Positions 1 through 9,490 of a stretch of 64,000 bases of DNA are shown here, one piece after another. The position numbers were made by a program, and so were the translations under genes. Under the pieces are notes generated by a model that saw nothing but the letters and a program-made list of their open reading frames with translations, was not told the origin of the DNA and did no database searches. Each line of letters opens with the position of its first letter. Within the stretch, counting starts at the first letter, position 1. Source of the DNA: JBBRBB01 sp963830175 (GTDB taxonomy: Bacteria; Bacteroidota; Bacteroidia; Chitinophagales; Chitinophagaceae). Where the stretch lies: positions 62,001-126,000 of the forward strand of contig CAWHKV010000009.1 of the NCBI GenBank assembly GCA_963830175.1. The letters run 5' to 3'.

Positions 1-1
1 C

Positions 2-1594
2 GTTCTGGGTTTCCTGGGCATATTAATTTCGGTAGCTATGGTGTCGCGCATTGCAAAAGCTTTTCAGGATTATTTCAGCAATGTGGTGGTACAGAAATTT
101 GGGGCAAGAATATTTACAGACGGGCTTAAACATTCAATGAAGCTGCCTTACCAGGATTTTGAAGATCAGCGAAGTGGTGAAACGCTATCTATACTTTCCA
201 AGGTTAGGTCTGATACAGAGAAGTTTATCATATCATTTATTAATGTGCTTTTCAGCATACTGGTTGGCATTGTTTTCATCTCGGTGTATTCATTCAGGTT
301 GCATTGGTCCATTATGCCTATTTACGCAGTTGGCATCATATTGCTTTCATTACTTACAGGTTTACTAAGTAAAAAAATTAAGCTTATCCAAAAAAACATA
401 GTGAAAGAAACAACTTCACTTGCAGGCACTACAACAGAATCTTTACGGAATATTGAACTGGTTAAGAGCCTTGGGTTAACAACAGAAGAAATTAACAGGC
501 TTAATAAAAACACGTATAAAATTTTAGGGCTTGAATTGCGAAAGGTGAAGAGCATACGGTCACTTAGTTTTATACAGGGTACGTTTGTTAACTTTTTAAG
601 ACAGGTGATCATGTTCACCCTGCTATGGCTGGTTTTTAGTGGTGAGCTAACTGCGGGTGAAGTAATGACGCTAACCTTTTATTCCTTTTTTATTTTCGGA
701 CCGCTGCAGGAAATCGGGAACATCATTCTTTCTTACAGGGAGGCAGAAGCGTCGTTATATAATTTCGACAGTCTTATGAAAAAACCCAGTGAACCGAAAC
801 CCTTATCACCATTGAAGGTGGGTGATATACATGAACTGGAATTTGTGAACATTTCATTCAAACATAAATCCGCGAATTTTAAAGCTTTGGATAATATCAG
901 TTTCGATGTAAAAAGCGGTGAGACCATTGCTTTTGTTGGACCATCAGGCTCAGGGAAAAGTACATTGGTTAAATTACTTGTTGGCCTATACCGTTCAGAT
1001 GAAGGAAGCATTTATTATAACAGTGTAAATGGGCACGAAATAGACTTTGATGAATTAAGAAACCAGATAGGATTTGTAACGCAGGATACCCAGTTGTTTG
1101 CCGGTACCATTAAAGAAAACCTGCTGTATGTTAATCCATATGCAAGTGACGAAGAAATAAATGAAGCATTGTACAAAGCCAGTTGTAATAACCTTTTAAG
1201 CCGGGCAGAAAAAGGAGTATACACGGTTATTGGGGAAGGTGGACTTAAATTAAGCGGTGGTGAAAAACAACGGCTAAGTATTGCGCGCAGTTTACTAAGA
1301 AAACCGCGGTTATTAATATTTGATGAGGCAACATCATCTCTCGATAGCATTACCGAAGAAGAAATAACTTCTACCATTAAAAACATATCGTTACAAAAAG
1401 AACAAATAACTGTTTTAATTGCACACAGGTTAAGCACCATAATGCATGCAGACAACATTTTTGTTTTGGAGAAAGGCAAGATCGTAGAAACCGGAACGCA
1501 TTATAAACTTATTGAGGATAAGGGTTTGTATTATGCCATGTGGCGGCAACAAATCGGGGAAAGAAAATATGCTGCAGCAAATGCACTGCCTTAA
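2..1594 (+). CDS. ABC exporter, fused permease and ATPase (5' end outside window)
   Basis: This is a half-size ABC exporter with an N-terminal membrane domain and a C-terminal nucleotide-binding domain. The frame is open back to base 2, so the true start lies upstream; an internal ATG at 38 gives 518 residues. Numbering from that ATG, hydrophobic helices occupy roughly residues 60-240. Walker A (GPSGSGKST) is near 301, the signature LSGGE near 405, Walker B (LLIFDEATSSLD) near 425 and the H-loop IAHRLST follows. All catalytic elements are present, so it should be active as a dimer. The substrate cannot be told. Its stop overlaps the stop of the convergent DUF2721 gene by four bases. Confidence 0.9.
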   Translation, partial: VLGFLGILISVAMVSRIAKAFQDYFSNVVVQKFGARIFTDGLKHSMKLPYQDFEDQRSGETLSILSKVRSDTEKFIISFINVLFSILVGIVFISVYSFRLHWSIMPIYAVGIILLSLLTGLLSKKIKLIQKNIVKETTSLAGTTTESLRNIELVKSLGLTTEEINRLNKNTYKILGLELRKVKSIRSLSFIQGTFVNFLRQVIMFTLLWLVFSGELTAGEVMTLTFYSFFIFGPLQEIGNIILSYREAEASLYNFDSLMKKPSEPKPLSPLKVGDIHELEFVNISFKHKSANFKALDNISFDVKSGETIAFVGPSGSGKSTLVKLLVGLYRSDEGSIYYNSVNGHEIDFDELRNQIGFVTQDTQLFAGTIKENLLYVNPYASDEEINEALYKASCNNLLSRAEKGVYTVIGEGGLKLSGGEKQRLSIARSLLRKPRLLIFDEATSSLDSITEEEITSTIKNISLQKEQITVLIAHRLSTIMHADNIFVLEKGKIVETGTHYKLIEDKGLYYAMWRQQIGERKYAAANALP

Positions 1595-2037
1595 GATTCT
1601 TTATCAAATTTACTTTTCAGGTACTCCATAACCGATGGGTCTTCCAATCCTTCCATATCACTCAGTTCAAGCTCCAGGGCTTTAGTACTTAATTGTATTT
1701 CAAGCAACGACATGCATAATGATATTGAAAATAAAATCAGGCTTAATGAAAACATAAAGCTTGCCCACCCCGGTTGGTTAACATAAATAAAATACATGCA
1801 TAGAATGCAACTTAAAAAGGCAATTACACCGAATGCCTGCATGTTCTTAATAAGTTTAAGTCTGTAACGCAAATTTTTTATTTGTCCGTGAATGACCTTG
1901 GGATTTTCCTGCCCTTTATATTTTTCATGCAGGTTTCTAATTCGGCTGGCGATGGCAAGAAACCTGTTCGTATATGCCAGCATAATTAAGGATATCGCCG
2001 GGAACAATAAAGCCGGGGTATTAAAATTTATTTCCAT
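1591..2037 (-). CDS. DUF2721 family membrane protein
   Basis: This is a 148-residue protein of the DUF2721 family. The N-terminus has the family pattern TPALLFPAISLIMLAYTNR, then a basic cytoplasmic stretch (about 30-65) and two adjacent hydrophobic segments (about 69-88 and 92-112). The C-terminus is acidic. The predicted place is the inner membrane; the function of the family is unknown. It stands alone between two convergent or codirectional neighbours, with no operon partner visible. Confidence 0.8.
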   Translation of the reverse strand: MEINFNTPALLFPAISLIMLAYTNRFLAIASRIRNLHEKYKGQENPKVIHGQIKNLRYRLKLIKNMQAFGVIAFLSCILCMYFIYVNQPGWASFMFSLSLILFSISLCMSLLEIQLSTKALELELSDMEGLEDPSVMEYLKSKFDKES

Positions 2038-2084
2038 TAGGCAAAATTGAATAAAGAACTGTAAGAATTAGATTTTCTTTTCAC

Positions 2085-4502
2085 TTATGATTTCCAGGTA
2101 ATGGGAATATTAACTTTCACATTATAATTAGTTCCTGCATTAAACACGCCTGCTAAATGGTTGCTGTTATTAACCGGCAGGTATTTAAACCTGCTCAGAT
2201 GGTTTTGATAAACTGTATTGGTCAAGTTTTCACCATTGAATATAATAGTAAAAAGAGTTTTACTTCTGCTTACGATATCTGCATTTATTCCAGCATTTAT
2301 TAACCAGTAGCTTGGCGTTGCAGTTTCGGTATTGAAGCCGGTAAAAGCATGATCCTGCTTTAAAGTAAGATCACTTTCAAAATGCAAACCGAGATTTTTA
2401 ATGGTTGAGCCCTGTTTAAAAAATTGCAGAGAAATTTCACTCAACAACCTTGCTGCTGGTATTAACGGCAGGCTATTACTTCCATCTACCGCATGTTGAA
2501 ATTTGCCCCTCGTATAACTAAAAACATTTTTAAAATGCAGCCAGTCTAAAGGGTGCGGATGAATATCAATGCTTACTTCAGCGCCATACAAATTGGCTTG
2601 TTGTTGGTCATAATTAAAAACTTGCAGCATTTCTCCGGATTCCTCATCAAGCAACATAGAATCTGCCCCACCAGAGCCGCGTGTTTTTTCATAGAATATA
2701 AAATATTTAATGTGGTTATAAAAAATGTTTGCGTTAAACAACACGTGTTCAGATGATAATTCTAAACCTGCATCTGCCTGGGTACTTATTTCGGAGCGTA
2801 ATTCTTTATTTCCCACTTCGTACCTGAAGGTCCCTTCGTGTGCTCCATTACTTTTTAACTCAGCTATATTTGGTGCACGAAAACCCCTGGCAATATTCAT
2901 TTTAAACGTGGCATGGTCGGTTGCCTCGTAACTGAAACCCGCACTGGCAGAAACGTTATTATACATAGCGTTCAATGCATCAAATTTGGTTTGCCCGTTT
3001 ATGTTAGTAATGGTTGTTGAAAGTGTTCGCAGATCGTAACGAAGACCACCTGATACAGTGAAATTTTTAGATGAATAGGATGTGTAGCCAAATGCACCAA
3101 TATCAAATAGATCGTAGCCAGGAATAATTACCTCGCTTCCTTTATTTGCATTTCGCTGAACCATGCCATTAATACCAAAACTTGTTTTTACATTTTTGCT
3201 AAAAGGCAAATGGTAAATGCCCGCATAGTTTATTGTCTGTAACTGCATCCATGAATTGGGCAGGTAATAATCTTCGGCAGTGCCAAACTCTTTCCGGTTG
3301 TTATTTTGGTATCCAAGTGTTACATCAAGCCTTGCATTACCTAATGCAAAATTATTGTCAGATGCAATTTTAAAGTGATCGATATTTTGGTAGGGTGTTG
3401 CCGGTTTATATCCTCTGAAATCATTATTATTCACCACTGAGAAAATTCCGCCAGGTAGTTCTTTTATAAAAGAACCGGAAACAGAATCCCGTAAACCCGT
3501 TACAATTCCCAGTTGTTGATGCACATTGCTTACAATCAATTTACTAAAACCCCAATCGCCCTTTATAGCCAGCATGCCACCCACGTTTTTATTAGTGAAT
3601 TTTGAATTGAAAACAAATCCGTCACTTTTATTTCTGTAATCATGCGCTGTTTTGTACGAACTGTATGCATTAAAACTGAAGTTTTTTTCGGTTCCGGTTA
3701 TGTTTCCATATAAACCTCCTAAACCATTATTAGTTTGATATTCTGAAATAATGTTAGACCTGATGCCCTGCACAGGGATTGCATCCTGCGAAATAATATT
3801 TATTACACCGGCGATTGCATCTGATCCATATAACAAAGATGCGGGTCCTTTCAGCACCTCAATTTTTTGTATGCTGTAATCGTCTATTTCAATGCCATGT
3901 TCATCTCCCCATTGTTGCCCTTCCTGCCTTATGCCATCGTTAATAGTAAGCACCCGGTTGTACCCTAAGCCTCTTATAAAAGGTTTGGTTATAGCCGGGC
4001 CGGTAGATACCCCGGAAACACCCGGAACATTTTTAATAATGGCATCAATGGCATTGGTTGATGTTGTTAGTGTTAATTCTTCCTTTTTTAAAACATTAAT
4101 AGGCTGTGGTGCCTGTTTAATTCTTGTACCTGATGTTACACCAGTAACCACCACTTCTTTTTGTTCTATAATGGTAGGCTTTAATGCAAAATTTTTAGTT
4201 ACCCCGCTTTTTATTTCCAGGTGAAGTGCAGCAGACAAATACCCCTGGTAGGAAACTACAACCAGGTAATTACCGGGTAAGACAGGGGGCATGATATAAG
4301 TTCCGTCATTTTTTGAAATAGTGCCCTTTTCAAGGTCGGCATACAAGATGGTGGCACCAGCTAATGTGTTGCCAGTAGATGCATCAGTGATAATGCCGGA
4401 CAAAGACACCTTGCCGGCATTTGCGTTTTGTGCCTGTACATAGATAAGGGGGACAAAAAAGAGAAAATGAAGCAGATAAAAATGACACTTTTTTTGATAC
4501 AT
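2085..4502 (-). CDS. TonB-dependent outer membrane receptor
   Basis: This 805-residue receptor takes up a scarce ligand across the outer membrane using TonB energy. A signal peptide covers about residues 1-24. A CarboxypepD_reg-like domain (about 30-115), typical of Bacteroidota receptors, follows. Next come the plug domain (about 125-245), which includes PFIRGLGYNRV and the VLKGPASLLYGSDAIAGVIN block, and the 22-strand barrel. The plug resembles receptors for metals, heme or vitamins, but I cannot assign a ligand. No SusD partner is adjacent, so it is not a classical glycan-uptake pair. It is divergent from the ECF sigma factor gene, but no FecR-type anti-sigma is present. Confidence 0.93.
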   Translation of the reverse strand: MYQKKCHFYLLHFLFFVPLIYVQAQNANAGKVSLSGIITDASTGNTLAGATILYADLEKGTISKNDGTYIMPPVLPGNYLVVVSYQGYLSAALHLEIKSGVTKNFALKPTIIEQKEVVVTGVTSGTRIKQAPQPINVLKKEELTLTTSTNAIDAIIKNVPGVSGVSTGPAITKPFIRGLGYNRVLTINDGIRQEGQQWGDEHGIEIDDYSIQKIEVLKGPASLLYGSDAIAGVINIISQDAIPVQGIRSNIISEYQTNNGLGGLYGNITGTEKNFSFNAYSSYKTAHDYRNKSDGFVFNSKFTNKNVGGMLAIKGDWGFSKLIVSNVHQQLGIVTGLRDSVSGSFIKELPGGIFSVVNNNDFRGYKPATPYQNIDHFKIASDNNFALGNARLDVTLGYQNNNRKEFGTAEDYYLPNSWMQLQTINYAGIYHLPFSKNVKTSFGINGMVQRNANKGSEVIIPGYDLFDIGAFGYTSYSSKNFTVSGGLRYDLRTLSTTITNINGQTKFDALNAMYNNVSASAGFSYEATDHATFKMNIARGFRAPNIAELKSNGAHEGTFRYEVGNKELRSEISTQADAGLELSSEHVLFNANIFYNHIKYFIFYEKTRGSGGADSMLLDEESGEMLQVFNYDQQQANLYGAEVSIDIHPHPLDWLHFKNVFSYTRGKFQHAVDGSNSLPLIPAARLLSEISLQFFKQGSTIKNLGLHFESDLTLKQDHAFTGFNTETATPSYWLINAGINADIVSRSKTLFTIIFNGENLTNTVYQNHLSRFKYLPVNNSNHLAGVFNAGTNYNVKVNIPITWKS

Positions 4503-4507
4503 GGTTG

Positions 4508-4515
4508 CAAATATA
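4508..4515 (-). promoter_or_regulatory. -7 box (TATATTTG) of the TonB receptor gene
   Basis: The minus strand reads TATATTTG, an exact match to the Bacteroidota -7 element TAnnTTTG. It ends only five bases before the ATG at 4502, so a transcript from it would be nearly leaderless. No TTG occurs at the usual 19-20 base distance upstream. Confidence 0.4.
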
Positions 4516-4666
4516 AATCTTACAGCAGGCGGTTTATTCTGAGTGATGAGATTGTTTCGGATTTAACTTATTAATACTGGCAATATATTATCAAACAATT
4601 CAATGACATAAAAAAGCAGCATTGTCCGAAATTTATTGTCTATTTTTATGGGTAATCTATTACCTG

Positions 4667-5257
4667 ATGACAGAAGAAGCCATTTTAGCGGGCTGTTTGC
4701 AAAATGATCCCTCAGCACAGCGGGAGTTATACAATAGGTATAGCCCTAAAATGCTATCGGTATGCTATCGTTTTGCACACAACCGGGAAGACGCAGAGGA
4801 TATGTTGCAGGAAGGTTTTATAAAAGTTTTTCTACAGGTTTCAACTTTTCAAAACAAAGGTTCATTTGAAGGTTGGATTAGAAGAATAATCGTACACACC
4901 TGTATAAACTTTTTAAAGAAGTATAAAAAGTTCAATGAAACTATTGATCTTGATTATGCCTCTTTCCTGCATATTAAAGAAGAATCAATGCCTTCATTGA
5001 TGCAGGCAAAACAGGTGGTTGAATGCATTAGGTTATTGCCATTGGGATATAGAACGGTTCTTAACCTTTATGCCATTGAAGGTTATAATCATAAAGAGAT
5101 TTCGGGGATGCTAGACATTGAAGAGAGCACGAGCAGAAGCCAGTATACAAGGGCAAAAGCCATGTTGGAAAATATATTAGTGAAAAAGAGGATCCTGGAC
5201 AAACCAACTGTGCCATTTACCCTTGCTGCGGCAACTAAAAACAAACCTAACTTCTGA
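4667..5257 (+). CDS. ECF-type RNA polymerase sigma factor
   Basis: This 196-residue extracytoplasmic-function sigma factor directs RNA polymerase to a small regulon. Region 2 (about residues 18-75) contains RELYNRYSPKMLSVCYRF and the AEDMLQEGFIKVF motif. Region 4 (about 115-165) has LPLGYRTVLNLYAIEGYNHKEI and the helix-turn-helix ending in SRSQYTRAKAML. I chose the ATG at 4667: an upstream in-frame TTG at 4622 would add 15 hydrophobic residues that do not fit the family. The next gene begins 11 bases after the stop, so the two are very likely cotranscribed. That gene may act as its anti-sigma or sensor (inference). Confidence 0.92.
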   Translation: MTEEAILAGCLQNDPSAQRELYNRYSPKMLSVCYRFAHNREDAEDMLQEGFIKVFLQVSTFQNKGSFEGWIRRIIVHTCINFLKKYKKFNETIDLDYASFLHIKEESMPSLMQAKQVVECIRLLPLGYRTVLNLYAIEGYNHKEISGMLDIEESTSRSQYTRAKAMLENILVKKRILDKPTVPFTLAAATKNKPNF

Positions 5258-5268
5258 GCTTGTATAAA

Positions 5269-6735
5269 ATGAGAAATAATTTTTATAACGATGATTTGGA
5301 GCATTACCTGGAAAAGCAGGCTAATCAGCACCGGATGTATCCCTCAGACCATATCTGGAGGAATATAAATAAGGAGGTGCATGGGCATAAAAAATGGCCG
5401 GCTCTTTCTGCAATTACCGTTTGTATAATTGCGGCACTTGTTGTAACAACCCTTATTAATAAACCTGAGCCGGATGTAATTCTTTCAGCTAACTATACTT
5501 TCGCATTACCTTCTTCGCCCAATAAGATTCAGAAAGATGCTGCACAGGGTTCGCATTCCAACAACAGGTTCGACGACCATTTACTTACAGAACAAATAAC
5601 CAAACATACTATTGCAGCCGCTAAAGAAAACATGAAAATACAGGCAGCCATTGCTAACCAGCAGTTGCCCAACGTTCAATTTGATGAGCCATTGTTTAAT
5701 AATGCTCAATTAGCCAATGCAAAAACAGTTGACATTAAATTACCTGATTCAAAATTGCCTGTAATTAAAGAAAGGGTTTCTGACGAGCTTGCAGCCAACG
5801 AAATATCCGAAAAAGCATTTTCTACTTTTAAATCAAAATTAAAGAGCCAGATTTTTTACACTGCTTCTCTTACCTCAAATAATATGGGTTCTACCCAAAC
5901 TTATAAATCATCTTACAACCATACTTACCTGCCCGAGATCATGTACAGTTCTGAGGAAACCTACATGCGCCCCCGGCTGGACAGGTTGAAAGAAAAATCA
6001 TCCCGTTTCGATCTCAGGGTGTACGTTACACCTTCAGTTAGTTACCGTAGAATGAAAGAAGTAAGTACAACGGAAAATGCTAATAAGGCTGCTGCCGATA
6101 AAGCAATCGTACCATACGCCTCAAACTACAAAATAGACCCTGATGAAGCCATCAGGCACAGACCCGCACTCGGTTATGAAACAGGTGTTGCTTTGGGTTA
6201 CAAACTGAATAATAAATTTTCGCTAACAGGGGGCTTCCAATTTAATATTAGCAGGTATAAAGTGGATGCTTATATTTATCACCAGGATGCATCAGCTTTA
6301 AATGAGAATGGTACTGAAGAACAGGCACCTTCGCTTTCTAGTTTAAGAAGTATCCCGGGTAGCACACCAATTACGCTAACCAACAGGTATTATGAATTAT
6401 CTATACCGGTAGGAGTGGATTGGAAAGCCTGGACCAATGAAAAAATTACATGGGGCGTTGCTGCATCGGTGCAGCCTTCTTACACTTTTGATAAAGAACC
6501 TTTGATCCTTAATTCTGAATTCAAAAATTATACTGACGGATCTGACCTTATACGCAACTGGAACTTAAACACCAATCTTGAAACATACGTTGGTTATTCT
6601 ATAGGAAGTTACCGCTGGCAGATCGGACCGCAATTCAGGTACCAACTGTTACCTACTTTAACTAACAATTATCCAATTAAAGAACATCTAATCAATTATG
6701 GTTTAAAATTAGGTGTGGTAAAAACGCTTAAATAA
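5269..6735 (+). CDS. Inner-membrane-anchored protein with C-terminal beta-barrel-like domain, ECF partner
   Basis: This 488-residue protein has a short polar N-terminus (about 1-40), one transmembrane helix (about 42-63), a long low-complexity linker (about 65-240), and a C-terminal part rich in alternating strands that resembles porin or outer-membrane beta-barrel families. Barrel-like stretches include the region around GYETGVALGYKLNNKF and the end of the chain. The position directly after the sigma factor suggests that the cytoplasmic end holds or senses it, but no known anti-sigma domain is recognisable. The ATG at 5269 is preferred over a TTG at 5260. A rho-independent terminator follows, so sigma factor and this gene form a two-gene unit. 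Confidence 0.75.
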   Translation: MRNNFYNDDLEHYLEKQANQHRMYPSDHIWRNINKEVHGHKKWPALSAITVCIIAALVVTTLINKPEPDVILSANYTFALPSSPNKIQKDAAQGSHSNNRFDDHLLTEQITKHTIAAAKENMKIQAAIANQQLPNVQFDEPLFNNAQLANAKTVDIKLPDSKLPVIKERVSDELAANEISEKAFSTFKSKLKSQIFYTASLTSNNMGSTQTYKSSYNHTYLPEIMYSSEETYMRPRLDRLKEKSSRFDLRVYVTPSVSYRRMKEVSTTENANKAAADKAIVPYASNYKIDPDEAIRHRPALGYETGVALGYKLNNKFSLTGGFQFNISRYKVDAYIYHQDASALNENGTEEQAPSLSSLRSIPGSTPITLTNRYYELSIPVGVDWKAWTNEKITWGVAASVQPSYTFDKEPLILNSEFKNYTDGSDLIRNWNLNTNLETYVGYSIGSYRWQIGPQFRYQLLPTLTNNYPIKEHLINYGLKLGVVKTLK

Positions 6736-6758
6736 AAATTTTGATTTAAATAATAAAG

Positions 6759-6782
6759 AACCGCTTTATGCGGTTTTTTTTA
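6759..6782 (+). terminator. Rho-independent terminator
   Basis: The hairpin AACCGC-TTTAT-GCGGTT is followed by a run of T. It closes the ECF sigma factor operon. Confidence 0.85.
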
Positions 6783-6796
6783 TTAATATCTACTTC

Positions 6797-7366
6797 ATGA
6801 AAATCGTGGTGAACATAACCATCCTAAGCTTACTCACAATTTTAAATGCGTGTAATAATTCCGAAAGTAAGTTAGCGCCCGATAAAGATACCGTCGGTTA
6901 TTTCCCGTTAGAAAATTACCTTTTTCAACAAATTAATTCCTTGGACAGTTCAAATAACTTTTATTTAGAAACAAAAACAGGCGATGTTAAATTGATGCCT
7001 CCAATAACCGCTGATGAAGCTAAAACACTTGCGTCAGTTTTTTTAGATTTAGATGATTTTTCTGCATCCAATAAAAAATACTTTACCCAAAATATTTTCA
7101 TGGACAATACCACAGCTAGTTATACTTTCAATTACACATCGAACCTGGATGAGCTTAGAGTTAAAAACATTGATATTTTACTGGACACCCAAACAAATAA
7201 TGTGAAGAGAATTTTTATAAATAAAGGTTACACAGTAAATGACTCAGCAATTACCGAACGGCTAAGCTGGAAAAACAACGAAAGTTTTTCAATAACCAGG
7301 TTAATAAATTATAAAAATGAACCCCCGAAAATTGAACAGGCAACTGTAAAATGGAATAACAATTAA
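6797..7366 (+). CDS. Putative lipoprotein of unknown function
   Basis: This 189-residue protein starts with a lipoprotein signal peptide whose lipobox is LNAC (Cys at about residue 19), followed by asparagine and serine. The mature part has no domain I recognise. It is acidic and mixed alpha/beta in character, ending with KWNNN. It begins 15 bases after the terminator of the upstream operon and ends 14 bases before the uvrC ATG, so it may share a transcript with uvrC. No function is proposed. Confidence 0.7.
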   Translation: MKIVVNITILSLLTILNACNNSESKLAPDKDTVGYFPLENYLFQQINSLDSSNNFYLETKTGDVKLMPPITADEAKTLASVFLDLDDFSASNKKYFTQNIFMDNTTASYTFNYTSNLDELRVKNIDILLDTQTNNVKRIFINKGYTVNDSAITERLSWKNNESFSITRLINYKNEPPKIEQATVKWNNN

Positions 7367-7380
7367 TTTTGCTGTTCGTA

Positions 7381-9213
7381 ATGACAGCAAATGAATTTCA
7401 AAAAGTAGCAAAGTCCATTCCCACACATCCCGGCATCTACAAATATTTTGATGGGGCAGGTAACCTGATTTATGTTGGCAAGGCAAAAAACCTACGAAAA
7501 AGAGTTAGCTCTTATTTCAACAAAACCTTTGCAGGATATAAAACTTATGAGCTTGTTCAGCGCATAACAAGCATAGATTATACTATAGTAAATACCGAAC
7601 AGGATGCTTTTTTACTAGAAAATTCACTCATTAAAGAATTTCAACCAAGGTTCAACATTAATTTAAAAGATGATAAAAGTTATCCTTTCATCGTAATTAA
7701 AAAAGAACCCTTCCCAAGAATTTTTCTTACACGCCATAAAATAAATGATGGATCTGAATACCTGGGACCATTTACTTCCGCAGGAAAGGTTAGGGAATTA
7801 ATTAGTTTTATCAGGCAGTTTATTCAGTTAAGAACATGCAAGCTTAACCTGACAAATTCAAACATTCAAAAAAACAAATTTAAAGTTTGCCTGGAGTATC
7901 ACTTAGGCAATTGCAAGGGCCCATGCGAAGCACTTCAAAGTGAAGAGGAATATAACGATGGATTGCAACAGATTAGAAACATGCTTAAAGGCAACCTTAT
8001 GCCTGTATTGAAACATTATAAACAGTTAATGCAGGAGCATGCGCTGAATATGGAATTTGAAAAAGCAGAAATGGTAAGAAAGAAAATCGACCACCTCGAA
8101 AAATACCAGGCAAGCTCTGTTATTGTAAGCCGCCACCTGAATAATATTGATGTATTTACCCTGGTAACAGATAATAGCATTGCCTTTGTAAATTATCTCA
8201 TGGTTCAAAACGGCACCATTGTACAAACCCATTCTGTGGAATTGCAAACAAAGCTTGAAGAAACACCTGAGGAGATCTTAAGCTTTGCAATAGCAAACCT
8301 TAGAAAAACCTTTAACAGCACAGCGGCAGAAATGATCGTTCCATTTTCAATTGACTATCCTAACAGCGAAATATTAATTACTGTACCAAAAGGCGGGGAT
8401 AAGAAAAAATTATTAGACCTGTCGTTAAAGAATGCCAGGTACTGCGTAGAGGAAGCAGAGAAAAAAAGAATGCTTCACCTTAAAGAAGCAGGCGATAACA
8501 ATGGGCTACTTCTTAAACTGCAAAAAGATTTGCACCTGGCAGATTACCCATATCAAATTGAATGTTTTGATAACAGTAATTTTCAGGGCAGCTTTCCTGT
8601 TTCGGCTATGATTTGTTTTAAAAATGGAGAACCAAGCAAGAAAGACTACAGGCGCTTTAATGTAAAAACAGTAGAAGGTATAAATGATTTTGCAACAATG
8701 GGAGAAGTGGTTTTAAGGCGCTATAAACGCCTTAAAGAAGAAAGTCAACCGCTACCTCAGTTAGTGGTTATTGATGGCGGTAAAGGACAGCTAAGCGCCG
8801 CCATGGAGAGTATTAGCGAACTTGGACTAAACGGAAAAATGACTGTAGTAGGTTTAGCAAAGAATGAAGAGGAAATCTTTTTTCCTGATGATAAAGAAAG
8901 TATTAAACTACCCATGCAAAGTGATAGCCTTAAACTTATTCGGCGCATGCGGGATGAGGTGCACCGTTTTGGAATAACTTTTCACCGGCAGAAGAGGTCT
9001 AAAGCAACATTTGTAAATACCCTGGAAAATATTAAGGGAATTGGCGAAAAAACAGCGACCGCACTGCTTAAAAAATATAAATCTGTCAAAAATATTGAAG
9101 CCCTTTCTATAGACGAATTAACGAAGGAAGTTGGATTGGCTAAAGCTAAAATGATACAGGAACACTTTGTACAAAAAAAAGGGGGCTTGGATAAAAATCC
9201 CGCCCCGTTTTAA
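7381..9213 (+). CDS. uvrC: Excinuclease ABC subunit C
   Basis: UvrC makes the dual incision in nucleotide excision repair with UvrA and UvrB. The 610-residue length is normal. The N-terminal GIY-YIG nuclease domain (about 12-95) has GIYKYFDGAGNLIYVGKAKNLRKR. A UvrB-binding UVR motif lies around 200-235 (HALNMEFEKAEMVRKKI). The C-terminal RNase H-like nuclease shows IECFDNSNFQGS and LVVIDGGKGQL. The terminal helix-hairpin-helix pair includes IKGIGEKTATALLKKYKS. The ATG at 7381 is preferred over an in-frame TTG at 7369. It converges on the gldKLMN operon. Confidence 0.97.
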   Translation: MTANEFQKVAKSIPTHPGIYKYFDGAGNLIYVGKAKNLRKRVSSYFNKTFAGYKTYELVQRITSIDYTIVNTEQDAFLLENSLIKEFQPRFNINLKDDKSYPFIVIKKEPFPRIFLTRHKINDGSEYLGPFTSAGKVRELISFIRQFIQLRTCKLNLTNSNIQKNKFKVCLEYHLGNCKGPCEALQSEEEYNDGLQQIRNMLKGNLMPVLKHYKQLMQEHALNMEFEKAEMVRKKIDHLEKYQASSVIVSRHLNNIDVFTLVTDNSIAFVNYLMVQNGTIVQTHSVELQTKLEETPEEILSFAIANLRKTFNSTAAEMIVPFSIDYPNSEILITVPKGGDKKKLLDLSLKNARYCVEEAEKKRMLHLKEAGDNNGLLLKLQKDLHLADYPYQIECFDNSNFQGSFPVSAMICFKNGEPSKKDYRRFNVKTVEGINDFATMGEVVLRRYKRLKEESQPLPQLVVIDGGKGQLSAAMESISELGLNGKMTVVGLAKNEEEIFFPDDKESIKLPMQSDSLKLIRRMRDEVHRFGITFHRQKRSKATFVNTLENIKGIGEKTATALLKKYKSVKNIEALSIDELTKEVGLAKAKMIQEHFVQKKGGLDKNPAPF

Positions 9214-9490
9214 AATCCAATATCCTATGAAAAACCATTGCAAACATAATAATAAAATATTCTCTAATCAAGCATTTCATCATAATTATTTTTCTTTTTG
9301 GGAGTAATTACAAAATAATTAGGAGTTTTATCCACAGCGTTTTCATTTAAAGCAGGTTTTTGTGAACAACTAACCACTTCTAAATCAAGCAAATTGATTA
9401 TATACCTGATATTATCATTTTTAGAATCTATTCCCAATAAAAAAAGGCGCCTTATAAAGCGCCCATGAATTTTATTCAGAGTTTAATCTT
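9214..9490. other. Intergenic region between convergent uvrC and gldN
   Basis: This 277-base AT-rich stretch holds the gldN terminator at its right end. A 57-codon open frame (TTG, minus strand, 9264-9437) has plausible composition but no ribosome binding site. I see nothing else. Confidence 0.6.
9439..9463 (-). terminator. Terminator of gldKLMN
   Basis: On the minus strand a GGCGC...GCGCC hairpin is followed by seven T. It lies 28 bases after the gldN stop and closes the operon. Confidence 0.8.

Noticed and set aside
4622..4666. TTG start of the sigma factor at 4622
   Set aside because: The added residues are hydrophobic and unlike the family; the ATG at 4667 is the conserved start.
9264..9437. 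57-codon TTG-started frame on the minus strand downstream of gldN
   Set aside because: Composition is plausible, but there is no ribosome binding site, its start lies by the gldN terminator, and I recognise no family.
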